Below are positions 1-9,196 of a DNA stretch of 64,000 nt, in pieces. This DNA is from Enchytraeus crypticus (taxonomy: Eukaryota; Annelida; Clitellata; Enchytraeida; Enchytraeidae). Made by a program: the position numbers and the translations under genes. The notes under the pieces were generated by a model. It was not told where the DNA came from, searched no databases, and worked only from the letters and a program-made list of their open reading frames with translations. Numbering within the stretch: position 1 is the first letter of the stretch; every line of letters starts with the position of its first letter. Location: positions 2,471,001 to 2,535,000 of the forward strand of contig CAJHZI010000481.1 of NCBI GenBank assembly GCA_905160935.1, read 5' to 3'.

Positions 1-232
1 TAAATCTTAAAGCAAGATTTCAAGGTATTTATAAATTCCTTTCTCCTGGGTTCTAACTGGCAGGACATTTAATTATTGAACCACTACCCATTCAGTAACA
101 CGTAATAAGTTTCTAATAAAAAAAAAAAAAAAGTAAAATTCAATATTATTTTAAAATATGTGATATAACTAGGATGCCTACTCTAATATAATAAAATAGT
201 AGCAATTAATAAATAAAATTAATGGAAAAGTA
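1..232. other. 3' flank or intron of the Ig/FN3 gene
   Basis: AT-rich sequence without an open frame. It is either 3' UTR of the gene or intron if the weak donor at 240-239 is used. A poly(A) run lies at 118-132. Confidence 0.5.
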
Positions 233-438
233 TCAATAACCTCTAGGTAAGCTGCATTGCTGTTGTTGCTCTATCTGGTGGTCCGACTGAAAGCAGGCAG
301 AACTTGACTTCCTCTTCTGATACTTCTGATAAAATCGTCGTCCCACCACGGCAACAGAAAGGCAGACAAGCAGGATGACAAGAGCAGATATCAAGAGGGC
401 TGCCGTGGGAGAGAGACCTGCACTCGATGTCATCGGGT
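233..438 (-). CDS. Exon: transmembrane helix and cytoplasmic tail
   Basis: After the acceptor AG at 440-439 the minus strand reads PMTSSAGLSPTAALL, then a hydrophobic run of about 23 residues rich in Leu, Ile and Val, then a basic stop-transfer GRRFYQKYQKRK. This is a type I single-pass membrane segment directly after FN3-2. The tail continues SSSACFQSDHQIEQQQQCSL to a TGA at 233-235, only about 38 cytoplasmic residues. Turtle-type proteins usually have longer tails. A possible donor, AGAG|GTTATT, lies eight bases before the stop and would leave phase 1 like most junctions here, so the gene may continue beyond position 1. No clear poly(A) signal is seen below 233. Confidence 0.78.
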
Positions 439-552
439 CTGAGGATGTTTATCCAAACAGGTAATTATTCAAATGAGGTTTAATTAAATGTAATTCTATC
501 AGTGATCATTAAGTGTCCGTAAAGATTGAAGATAATTGTGGTAGAGATGGGA

Positions 553-690
553 ATCGAACCGAACCCGAATCGAACCGAACCCTAAAATCTAGAATTTTGA
601 CGGAACCGAACCGAACTCGAACCCAGACTCTGACCGAACCCGAACCGAACCCAGACTTCGTCCAAACCGAACTGAACCGAACTCTTGTAG
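553..690 (+). repeat. Left subterminal CCGAAC-word block of the hAT element
   Basis: Repeated CGAACCGAACCCGAAT-like words cover about 140 bp just inside the left terminus. The same words occur at 3785-3905 in the same orientation rather than inverted. Confidence 0.8.
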
Positions 691-747
691 TTCCTTTCTT
701 CTTCACCAGCCTGGCATTAAATAAAGATAGTAAGAACAATATATATA

Positions 748-903
748 CACTGTGAGTCTTATAAGTGACACCCCTTTTATATTTGCAATAAAATCGTAAC
801 CAGTCGACACATTTCTATAAAATTTACAGGTTGTTGGAATCAACCAATTTTCGCTATTACTGCAAAATTTTGTTACCATATCTTTAAGAACAAAAAGTTA
901 TTG
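748..903 (+). repeat. Left inverted repeat of the Tc1/mariner element
   Basis: Perfect for 49 bp against the right end and partly conserved (CAGTC, AAATTTAC, AAAAAGTTA) to about 155 bp. Confidence 0.85.
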
Positions 904-1329
904 ATATATAGGAACGCTAGGGGCAATGATGAATTTACAACTATGGGCCAAGTAACTGACATTCTCTATATTGTTATAATGAAAACAGGGAAAACATCTT
1001 ATGCATATCATGCTATACTTATCTTAAAAAACAGGCATTTTTGTTCAAAACGTGCCATATTATGTGCAGATTTGTAGAAAATTGCCGAAGTTATTGCCTT
1101 TTTAATAGCCCTGGGGTGTCAAAAGAACTATGCAGACTGTTGTTACGCATAAGGCCTGACTGCGCATTTAGCCTGTGCGCTAAAGCTGCAGCTGCTAGGC
1201 TAAAAATCAGATCAGCCATATGACATATCAGACTGGCTAGGCCGATGCTCCATTTACCGCCATCACTTGTTCACCGATTTGAAACTCATTCAATACAAAT
1301 CACAAATCCATCATTTCCATTCTTCAAAG

Positions 1330-2391
1330 ATGGTTTTCAGCAAAGAAGATCGCATTTTGATTTACGAAATGCGAATAGCCAAAGGCTATGGCGCCAAGCG
1401 TATCCTGAAAGAATTTCCTCGTAAAAACTGGTCGTTGTCTGGGGTTGCCAGATTGCTTAGAACCATTACTGAAAGCGGATCATCTGCTAGAAAGGCAAGG
1501 CCCAAGACAGGAAGAACGCCTGAAATTGTCGCAGCTGTTGAGGAGATGATTATGAGTCAGGAATCACAGCCTGGAACTCATCGAAGTACAAGACAGATAG
1601 CACGTGAGATTGAAGTGAGTCAAGCAACTGTTAGCAGGATTATACGCCATGAGCTTAATCTGAAATGCTTGAAAAAGAAACAAGCTCAAGAACTTACAGA
1701 AGCAAATAAGTTGACAAGGTTGGTGCGTGCAAAGCTTCTGCTGCGAGATTATCCCCAGAGCAAAGTTGATTTCATATGGTTCACTGATGAGAAGATTTTC
1801 ACAGTTGCTGCACCAAAGAATGCACAGAATGATAGGCTCTACGTGTTTGCAGGAACTCGAAAGAAACAAGTTCCTGCAGCACGCTTGTTAAAGACGCGTT
1901 CGACCTTCACGAAGTCTGTCATGGTATCAGTCGGGGTGTCGTCCCTTGGAGCAACTGATCTTATCTTCATTGATCCAGGTGTCAAGATTAACGGCGCTTA
2001 CTACCGAGACGTGCTTCTGTCACAGCATCTCTTACCAGCTATCAGGGCCATGTCAGGAGAATTCTTTATCTTTCAGCAAGACAGCGCTCCCGCTCATCGC
2101 GCATGTGAAACAGTTGCGATGTTACGACAGAATACACCTGCGTTCATACCACCGACTTTGTGGCCTCCGAATAGCCCGGATCTTAACCCAGTGGACTATA
2201 AGATATGGGGAGTCATCCAAGAGCGTGTCTATAAGACCAGAATTCGTGATGTGAATCACCTAAAAGAACGCCTCATTGAAGAGTGGTCTTCATTTGATCA
2301 AAAAATTATCGATGGATCAATCAGACAGTGGCGCCAGCGTCTTCGGGCTTGCATATCAGTTGATGGTGGTCATTTTGAACAAAAGTTATAA
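1330..2391 (+). CDS. Tc1/mariner transposase, DD37D
   Basis: Cut-and-paste transposase that binds the element's inverted repeats and inserts at TA. The frame is open from 1267, but MVFSKEDR at 1330 is the likelier start because family members begin with this helix; that gives 353 residues. The N-terminal part holds two helix-turn-helix segments (IYEMRIAKGYGAKRI; STRQIAREIEVSQATVSRII) with KTGRTP where relatives have GRPR. The catalytic triad is Asp153 in WFTDEKIF, Asp251 in QQDSAPAH and Asp289 in SPDLNPVDY. Exactly 37 residues separate the last two, hence DD37D. All three acids are present, there are no stops or frameshifts, and the length is normal, so the enzyme may be functional. Confidence 0.93.
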   Translation: MVFSKEDRILIYEMRIAKGYGAKRILKEFPRKNWSLSGVARLLRTITESGSSARKARPKTGRTPEIVAAVEEMIMSQESQPGTHRSTRQIAREIEVSQATVSRIIRHELNLKCLKKKQAQELTEANKLTRLVRAKLLLRDYPQSKVDFIWFTDEKIFTVAAPKNAQNDRLYVFAGTRKKQVPAARLLKTRSTFTKSVMVSVGVSSLGATDLIFIDPGVKINGAYYRDVLLSQHLLPAIRAMSGEFFIFQQDSAPAHRACETVAMLRQNTPAFIPPTLWPPNSPDLNPVDYKIWGVIQERVYKTRIRDVNHLKERLIEEWSSFDQKIIDGSIRQWRQRLRACISVDGGHFEQKL

Positions 2392-2574
2392 GCCACACCC
2401 AAATCATAATCTAACCATAGGCTCAATCAAACAGCTCTTTTCAGAGCTACCACAAATAATCAATAATTCAAAGCATCTCGCATAACGTGAGATTGCATGC
2501 GCATGATGTAGCCTACGTCTGTGGCGTTCTATATTAGGATTTTTGTTTTGACCCCCACCCGCAGTCGAGTTTAG

Positions 2575-2726
2575 ATAACTTTTTTATTTTTATATGTATC
2601 TGAAAGAAATTTTGCAATATTGCAGAGAATTGTTAGCTCTCCACTCCCAGTAAATTTCACATGGATCGGTTGACTGATTGCGATTTTATTGCAAATATAA
2701 AAGGGGTGTCACTTATAAGACTCACA

Positions 2727-2729
<3 letters not shown>
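2575..2729 (-). repeat. Right inverted repeat of the Tc1/mariner element
   Basis: Reverse complement of the left end: 49 bp perfect, then about 105 bp degenerate. Confidence 0.85.

Positions 2730-2768
<39 letters not shown>
2730..2768. repeat. (TA)n microsatellite
   Basis: About 19 TA units directly after the right end of the Tc1/mariner element. Confidence 0.95.
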
Positions 2769-2771
<3 letters not shown>

Positions 2772-2883
2772 TTTTTGCATTTACATGTCTTACAGTATCT
2801 AACAGCATATTTTCAGGTAAGGCTGGTTCCGACACAAATTTTAAAATGATAGCGGTACAAAGGAATGGTAGCGTGAAGCGACA

Positions 2884-2972
2884 CCGGCCTACAGAAGATA
2901 ATGGATAGTCTGAATGATACGGCATTGAAATATGGAATGAAGATTAATATCAAAGAGACAAAAGTGATGAGA
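2884..2972 (+). mobile_element. Short LINE reverse-transcriptase fragment
   Basis: About 85 bp closely matching 34164-34250 of the large LINE copy: the piece coding for the IMDRLND..LRYGMKINIKKTKVM segment after the catalytic motif. It sits inside the hAT element. Confidence 0.75.
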
Positions 2973-3784
2973 GTACTCCATAAAAATCTTAAAATGCTTG
3001 ACTCAATCTAGGTGGATTTGTTCACATAGATTGATTTGTTCTTGTTAAATTCAAATTATGATTGTTTTCTAATTTTAGTGTGCTACCTTAATATTCTTGC
3101 AGCCAGATTTACAAAATTATGTATGACATTCTATATGTGTTAAGACTATTTTAAGTAAATAACTTTGCACCATAGCAATGCAATAATTTCATAACTATTT
3201 TCGTAACTTCATAATTGATCTGAGAGTTTCAAATTTGAAACCTTAAGGTAAATTATGAAGCTTATTACTGGTCAGTTGATAGCAAACGGTGTATGTTATG
3301 ATCATTTTTCTATGGAAGTACACGTGTTTACCAAATCATCTTTATTTGACATTTTTATGTTACTAAATTGCACTTTGTCTCTGAAATATTGGATCAAATT
3401 TTAGCCAAGACATTTCCACTTAATTATAAACGTATCTAATGTATAGGTCTATAGTGACAAAGAAAATTTAAAAAGTGATGAAGCATTCTATTTGCTCGTT
3501 ATAATCAAGGAGATTATTTCAGATACAATAATAAAGCTAAATATCTATATTATGAACATTTGTTGGTCAAATTACAATATTTTAAGAAACGTACAGGAAT
3601 AAATACCACTTCTCTCCTTTATTCATTGTCATATTTTTGCCCAGGTGAAAAAATGTGGCAGCTATTATAACTTAATGAATTTTTAAGCATATTTACCATA
3701 AACCATTTTAAACATGTTTGTCATAACCAAGACTATTATAAGTAAAGTTAAATAATTGCAACATTATCCAATACCAAGCCATTT

Positions 3785-3905
3785 CTAACTCGAATCGAAC
3801 TCTTGCGAGTTGGAAAGCAAGCCGAACCCGAACCGAACCTGAACCCTTGTTAGAACCGAACCGAACCGAACTTTCATTTTCAACGAACCGAACCGAACCC
3901 GAACT
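3785..3905 (+). repeat. Right subterminal CCGAAC-word block of the hAT element
   Basis: About 120 bp of CCGAACCCGAACC-type words next to the right terminus, in the same orientation as the left block. Confidence 0.8.
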
Positions 3906-3941
3906 CTGGAAATTCAGAAAATTCCCATCTCTAAATTGTGG

Positions 3942-5149
3942 TAGCTTAAGAAATATAAGCTTTTCTCTATCTTTGTTGAACATTTGTCGTGTATCTCATG
4001 CGGAATGCTTTGTGCGTGTGATAAATGAACTAATAACTAAAAATACCATGGCAATTAAAGAAAACATCCACGTTCATGCAAAAGAATGAGCAATTTGTTA
4101 TATAAGACGGTGTATATGCAAATGGTACATTCAAAAAAGAAAAGTTAGAAGAAGACAAAGACATGAAATGTTGAATGATCTGATAACAAACTCATTTATA
4201 GAGATGAAAAAGCAGGCTGAGGATAGAATTGGCTGGAAGAGTTATATGCCATGGATCTGAACTTGGGTAATGCAGTAGAAGAAGATATGCAAATTATACT
4301 TTAGTCTATGTCATTATTTAGTCTATATCATTATGATGCTTTTGAAAGTGAAATGTACTTCGTGATCACAACGTATACTTTCAGACTAACTGCCACTAAT
4401 CCAAACGAATGTGAAACTGTACAGCAGGAGATCATGGATAAATTTTGAATATGTGTCAATTCAGTCACAGACCGACTAAACTTTTTTTTGAAGATTCACA
4501 AGCTTCTGAAGCAGTTATTCACCAAGTAAAATATAATAATTTAACTGTGCCATGAAGAATGGAGTACTTATTTTAGTAGGATGATAAAAATACTTAATTA
4601 TTCAATCAAGTGCAAATACTTTAAGTAAATAATATAATCATTATCTTTTTTCAGAACTAAAATCTAACAGGTATTTTCAGCAGCATTATGCGATTCTATT
4701 TCAATATTTCAATTGTGTAAGTACTTTATTCACCTTTCAAACGGCAATTAATTACGGCTTTACAATTAAACCAAAAATGCGCTTCTTTAATATAAAATGA
4801 CGCACTAAAACATTTGATACATCACTAATCAAACTATAGTTAAAAGAAAGTATAGCAAATAGAAAGTATAACAATAGACAGTATAGCAAATAACAATATT
4901 ACATATAGTATAGAACAGGTCAGTTCAGAATGAACAATGCTTCTCTAATTAGGATTGTTATGATTGTTTTAACTGAGCAGACAGCGATTAAATAACACAG
5001 TTATTTAAATAAATTAGCAAGCTACTCGAAATAAAGAATAAAAACTTTATTACAATTCGATTAAATAACATCAAAACGTTTTTAATTATTAGCCAATAAT
5101 TATTAATAATAATAAATTATAAATTTAATAGTAAACAAAAAGTAAACAC
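3942..5149. other. Intron with a degenerate LINE tail
   Basis: AT-rich intron. At about 4140-4262 a degenerate plus-strand copy of the LINE 3' end is visible (GAGATGAAAAAGCAGGCTGA, then GTTATATGCCATGGATCTG). Nothing else is recognised. Confidence 0.5.
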
Positions 5150-5372
5150 GCATTATAGTGAAATGATAAACTATGTTGATATCTATCACTTTTTAATACC
5201 ACATGTTTAAACCGTTAGGCAATTTACATGTAGATCATTTTCCGTATAACCAGTCCAGTGAATGTCCGAGATTTTACTCTCAGATCAGCGCGGCTGGGAA
5301 TCGAACCAACGAGTATTCAATTCACCTCAGGATCTGTCATGAGGTGAATTGAACCCTCGTGGGTTCGAATTA
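5150..5372 (-). mobile_element. SINE-B copy with fold-back head
   Basis: In minus orientation it matches the copies at 10862-11090 and 46232-46463: B box GGTTCGATTCCCAGC, then CGCTGATCTGAG and an ACTATAATG end. Its 5' part is replaced by an inverted copy of the B-box region: 5302-5329 pairs with 5340-5367 (28-bp arms, three mismatches, 10-base loop). Confidence 0.8.
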
Positions 5373-5510
5373 ATTATCATATCAGTTATTGAAATGGATA
5401 CGAACCGCCCGTTATGATAAAGACAACGTCACTCGGTTCACTCCTCTCTTCAACAATCCTGGTTTGTCGACTCTTGGGGGTTTCCCACCCACGGGATTTA
5501 CTATCCTCAC

Positions 5511-5768
5511 TCCCCATCACGTCAACCACCACTGAGGCACAACTGAATATTCGAAATCTATACGTTGCCCCTCTCGAAGCCGTTTTCCAAATGTAGGAAG
5601 TTTCAGTAATATTAGCAAGCAACGGGACCCATTGTCCTATCGTCATGTACTCGATGGAGAAATACTGGATGGGGCGCGAACCTTGCCTACGTACCGGGCG
5701 GGACCAGGAGATGTTGACCCCCTCCTTTATCTGAGAAACCTGAACGTCAACGGGGGGCTGAAGGCGAG
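5511..5768 (-). CDS. Exon: FN3 domain 2
   Basis: A whole FN3 domain sits in one exon of 85 codons: PPVDVQVSQIKEGVNISWSR at the start (strands A-B, NISW), QYFSIEYMTIGQWVPL in the middle, then TSYIW and GATYRFRIFSCASVV (strand F with Y-x-F-x-I). The acceptor CAG at 5771-5769 follows a T-rich stretch. Reading continues open past the chosen donor to a stop near 5386, but A|GTGAGG at 5510-5505 is the best donor and gives phase 1, matching the transmembrane exon. If that donor were not used the protein would end soluble about 42 residues later, a possible alternative isoform. Confidence 0.85.
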
Positions 5769-5904
5769 CTGCAGAAATATAAAAATTATTTAGACGGAAA
5801 TTATTGCTAAAATATTAAACAATATCTTCAAAAAGGATATAGCTTGAGAAATAAGTCAGTAAAATATTTTAGTATAACATTGTAAAATTATTTAATAAAA
5901 CGCT

Positions 5905-5975
5905 AAAAAGCTAAGGTTAACGTCAGTTTCCGCACTCGAAAGCAATGTCAGTAACGAGCGTATATGAATACGCAT
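5905..5975 (-). mobile_element. SINE-A tail fragment
   Basis: TTAACGTCAGTTTCCGCACT and CGAAAGCAATGTCAGTAACG match the 3' tail of SINE-A copies in the minus orientation. The tRNA-like head is absent. Confidence 0.65.
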
Positions 5976-6149
5976 ATACATGTAGAAGTATATTTCAGAT
6001 AATAATAATTTAGAAAATCATCACATGACAGTAATTTATATTTAACTTTCGATTTCAGTTGGATTCCTGAACTTCACATAATCAGGTAATCATTTACACT
6101 GCAATATTTATACATAAAAGAAAGAATTTTACTTCAGCAAATTAATTAT

Positions 6150-6300
6150 ATATATATATATAATATATATGTAGTAGTAATGAGAATAGTGATAATAATA
6201 ATAATAATAACAACAATAATTAAATTTAAATAACTAAAAGTAATATTAATTATAATAATCATAATCACAATACAAATAAAAATCACAATCATAATAATTA
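6150..6300. repeat. TA and AAT microsatellite patches
   Basis: A short (TA)n at 6150-6167 followed by AAT/ATA-rich low-complexity sequence within the 0.58-kb intron. Confidence 0.7.
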
Positions 6301-6346
6301 ATTTTAAGAAAGTTAAAAGAATCAACCTAAAATCATAATGTCTTAC

Positions 6347-6475
6347 CTGAATCAGTTTGTCTAGAGGTGATGTACTGACCGGGGGTCACTGCTGGGGTGC
6401 TTGTTGTGGGTCTACTGACCTCCCAACTGCTGCTGCTGCCTTCATAATACGGGTCCCCCGAACTCTCGTCATCTT
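6347..6475 (-). CDS. Exon: Ser/Thr/Pro-rich acidic linker between FN3 domains
   Basis: The minus strand has 42 codons starting DDESSGDPYYEGSSSSWEVS, then RPTTSTPAVTPGQYITSRQT. This is low-complexity sequence with an acidic start and a Thr/Ser/Pro-rich end, likely an extended O-glycosylated stalk between the two FN3 domains. It is GC-rich compared with its surroundings. The donor is strong (TCAG|GTAAGA, GT at 6346-6345). The acceptor AG at 6477-6476 is weak in pyrimidines, and a site three bases inside would also fit. Both ends are phase 1 and the length of 129 is divisible by three, so it is a second skippable cassette. Confidence 0.8.
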
Positions 6476-6970
6476 CTAACATTATACCATTAAAATTCTA
6501 AATATAGTTTAATTTAAGAATTAAATTCTCTCTATTTAGTATTGGCAATTGTAATACAAAACTAATTGTAACAATAATTAATAATAATTAATAATTAATA
6601 ATAATTAATAAATAATTGTGACGTTGTATGATTGCTTACAGATTTAACAATTTTTCGCTGCTTCAGTGTAATGAAGCTTATATAGTGAATCTAAACTTAA
6701 TAATTTCAATATGCAATGAATGAAATAAAATGAACTCTCATGTATTGTGCAAGCCTGCAAATGGCAGAAAAAGATTAAACGATTAAATGGTTTAATTTGT
6801 GATATATTTTATGTGTACTATTACATACAAGTTTAAAAATTATTTTAACAGAAAACATTATGCTCAATTAACAAAGTTTAGAAGTTAATGCCTTAAGTTA
6901 ATCGCTTAAGAGTTTTCAAAATCTATATTCGCATCATTTGACGGCTGGATTTAAAGCACTTGATTTAATT

Positions 6971-7058
6971 GCGCGTCAATAATCGAAATTAAGCTAAGTC
7001 GGCCTCGGTTAGTACAAGGTTGGGTGACCACTTTGTAAGACCGGATGTTGACAGCTTT
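6971..7058 (+). mobile_element. 5S rRNA-derived fragment (5S pseudogene or SINE3-type head)
   Basis: The central and 3' parts of 5S rRNA are recognisable: CGAAATTAAGC (box A region), GTCGG, CGGTTAGTAC and TTGGGTGACC (box C region), then ACCGGATGTTGACAGC. About 88 bp align in order with animal 5S rRNA; the 5' third is missing or too changed. It is not a functional 5S gene. It may be a dispersed pseudogene or the head of a 5S-derived SINE. Confidence 0.72.
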
Positions 7059-7570
7059 GAATGAAGAAATCCCAGGGTGTAGGAAGTTTATTCTTAAATC
7101 GGCGCCGGCTGCAATTGATGGACCATCAAAAGGCAACGATTACCAATAACCATGGTAAGAAATGAGGAAATGGGACTTAAACAAACATATGGCCCTGGCC
7201 CAGTGTTTATGTTTATCCTTTGTTTAAACCTGTTACTCTTCAGCAGTCTTATTACAGCCGATAATCATCATTGCACCATTCTTGCATCTTTTACATCATT
7301 CTATATTATTACAGTTGTTATTATTATTCGCAGCTCTTCTAAATCTGGACGCATATTTTCTACCTTCAGCTTATTACAGGTCTGCAATAGTTGCGCGGTT
7401 AATGCGCTACGCGCTCTTGAGTCAACTACATTTGTTCTTATTCTTTATCTAAGCCCAATTCTGTAAACTTCCTAACTTGAGTAACATACTTTACCTGATG
7501 ACGTCCCTGACATCATCCTTGTATGAGGAAGCGGACGTTAAACCTTTATTATTATTATTATTATTATCAT
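7059..7570 (+). mobile_element. Unassigned segment ending in a SINE tail and (TTA)n
   Basis: Sequence downstream of the 5S-like piece. It ends with GACGTCCCTGACATCATCC and GAGGAAGCGGACGTTAAACC then TTA repeats (7546-7568), the same 3' tail type as SINE-A. Whether 6971-7570 is a single element or two insertions cannot be told. Confidence 0.45.
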
Positions 7571-7730
7571 TACCTTTAAACTACCGATTAGTCGAAGTTA
7601 TTCTATTTGCCTCTACGTCTGATACAAGCAATGTTAGACCGGGGATTATGTCAAAATCAGGAGCAACGTGTGCATATATTGTAGTAGTAATCTTACAACA
7701 AATATATGTATTAAAATTTTGATTACATAC

Positions 7731-7769
7731 CGTCTGGATGACCGTTATTTTCGTAGTCCGGAAAATCGC
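7731..7769 (-). CDS. Micro-exon of 39 nt in the acidic linker
   Basis: The minus strand reads (G)DFPDYENNGHPD(x), rich in Asp, Glu and Asn. It has a clear acceptor (TTGCAG at 7775-7770) and donor (G|GTATGT at 7730-7725). Both ends are phase 1 and the length is a multiple of three, so it can be skipped without changing frame. It lies between FN3-1 and the next linker exon. It is too small to recognise by similarity; the call rests on splice sites, matching phases and its position. Confidence 0.72.
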
Positions 7770-8044
7770 CTGCAATATGAGCAATTTTAGTTTTTTTTCA
7801 CAATTGGCTTCAATATTTCAGATATTAGAAAATTCGAGTCAAAAGAAACTTGTAACTGTGCAATTTTAGATTTATGATTAGCACCTATAAGCAATGCAAA
7901 GACTAATTCTTAAATATCAAGACTCTTTCAAGAGTTCCAAAGTGCAAAAGCTCTTAGAGTTTTACTACTCGAAACTATAAGTTCCTTAATTAAATATAGA
8001 AATCAATAGAACTTTCATAATTTTTGCTCTTAGAATATAGATGA

Positions 8045-8485
8045 AGATAAAGATAGTGAAAACTTTGGTTTGGACCACGCTATTGTATGGATGTGAAACA
8101 TGGACCTTAAGGAAGGAAGATATTGGGAAACTGGAGGCATTGGAAATATGGATTTGGAGAAGAATGGAGAGGATTAGCTGGACTTAAAAGGTTACAAATG
8201 AGGAAATTCTGGAGAGAGTTGGCACAGATAGACAGTTGATAAATGTATTAAGAAATAGGAAGTAGAGATGGATAGGACACATTCTAAGGGGGGAAGGTCT
8301 ATTAACAGATGTCATAGAAGGTAGAATGGAAGGAAAAAGAGGCAGAGGCAGGCCGAGATTAGGTATGTTAGACGATTTAAAGACCCACTCATATGTGGAA
8401 ATGAAGAGGAAGGCGGAAGACAGAGAAGAGTGGAGGCGTTATGTACGATGGACCTGCCAGTTGGCAGTGCACTAAGAGAGAATAG
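8045..8485 (+). mobile_element. LINE 3' fragment
   Basis: About 440 bp nearly identical to 34440-34883: it codes for the end of the reverse transcriptase with TTLLYGCETWTLRK, IWRRMERISWT, GKRGRGRPRLGMLDDL and EDREEWRRYV, then the CCTGCCAGTTGGCAGTGCAC tail and GAGAGA. It shares a TAA after ISWT and a TAG after RNRK with the copy at 33185-34883. Confidence 0.9.
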
Positions 8486-9196
8486 AGATGCAATTGTTAG
8501 AATGTAGATGTAATTACTTGGCGATCCGTCGTTAAAGTATCTCATGGGCCTAATGTTCGAAAATATTAATTGGGCATGATATTTTCACTAGGGTTTTGGG
8601 AGGGATCAAGGATTAAGGCAAAATTATGGCTTTCATTTTCGAAGCGGTGCTTTTTATTCTCTTCCATGTCAGTCTATACTTGAAACGATAACGATGGATA
8701 AATTTAACAGAATTTATGATATTTGTTATTTTAGAAAATTTTATTTGGCTTAGCTAAAATTTGACAAAGGTGTTCTTATCATTACAGAGAATATTTATAT
8801 TATTGTTTTAATTAGAATTATGCTTTTCAGAGATCTCTACATTCGATTCTGCGCTCATAGATTTTGCAAAATTTATTATTAAAGTAATAAAAATATATCG
8901 AATGAATTACGGCAAAATATAAAATTATAACTAGAATTTTGTATATACATATAACTGTATTCATGTATTATGCAGATAAATATAATTGGATGCCATACTC
9001 GTTAAGTAATTAGATGTCGTTCTGATCGATATAATTAGAGACTGCATAGATTTATAGCATTATATATCGATAAACCGTGCTGATCGATTGAATTCGATCT
9101 ATTTGTGTTTAGTAAATTATATACTACCTACAAACAAAGATTAAACTTGCTACTTGATCTAACTGATAAATAAATTTCACAAGTAGGAATATTTAC
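8486..9196. other. AT-rich intron, nothing recognised
   Basis: No exon, repeat family or open frame of note between the LINE fragment and the FN3 exon at 9197. Confidence 0.5.

Larger units (their letters stand above)
748..2729 (+). mobile_element. Complete Tc1/mariner element, DD37D (maT-like)
   Basis: The element is 1982 bp, bounded by TA at 746-747 and 2730-2731. The outer 49 bp of the two ends (748-796 and 2681-2729) are perfect inverted repeats starting CACTGTGAGTC. Inward the match continues imperfectly to about 155 bp. It carries one intact transposase frame. It is inserted inside the hAT element, and a (TA)n run abuts its right end. The intact frame and perfect outer repeats suggest a recent insertion. 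Confidence 0.93.
542..3933. mobile_element. Non-autonomous hAT element with CCGAAC-rich ends
   Basis: The termini are TAGAGATGGGAAT at 542-554 and its reverse complement at 3921-3933. They are flanked by identical 8-bp direct repeats AATTGTGG at 534-541 and 3934-3941. A TIR of TAGRGNTGGG type plus an 8-bp duplication is the hAT signature. Just inside each end lies a 120-140 bp block built of CCGAAC/CGAACC words (553-690 and 3785-3905); hAT transposases bind reiterated subterminal motifs, so these may be binding sites. No hAT transposase is visible. Without the nested Tc1/mariner element it would be about 1.4 kb. It also contains a (TA)n run and a short LINE-like piece. Confidence 0.85.

Noticed and set aside
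1564-1869. 101-codon minus-strand frame
   Set aside because: Shadow of the transposase gene on the other strand.
6971-7058. Functional 5S rRNA gene
   Set aside because: The 5' third is missing and several conserved bases of box C and the 3' stem are changed.
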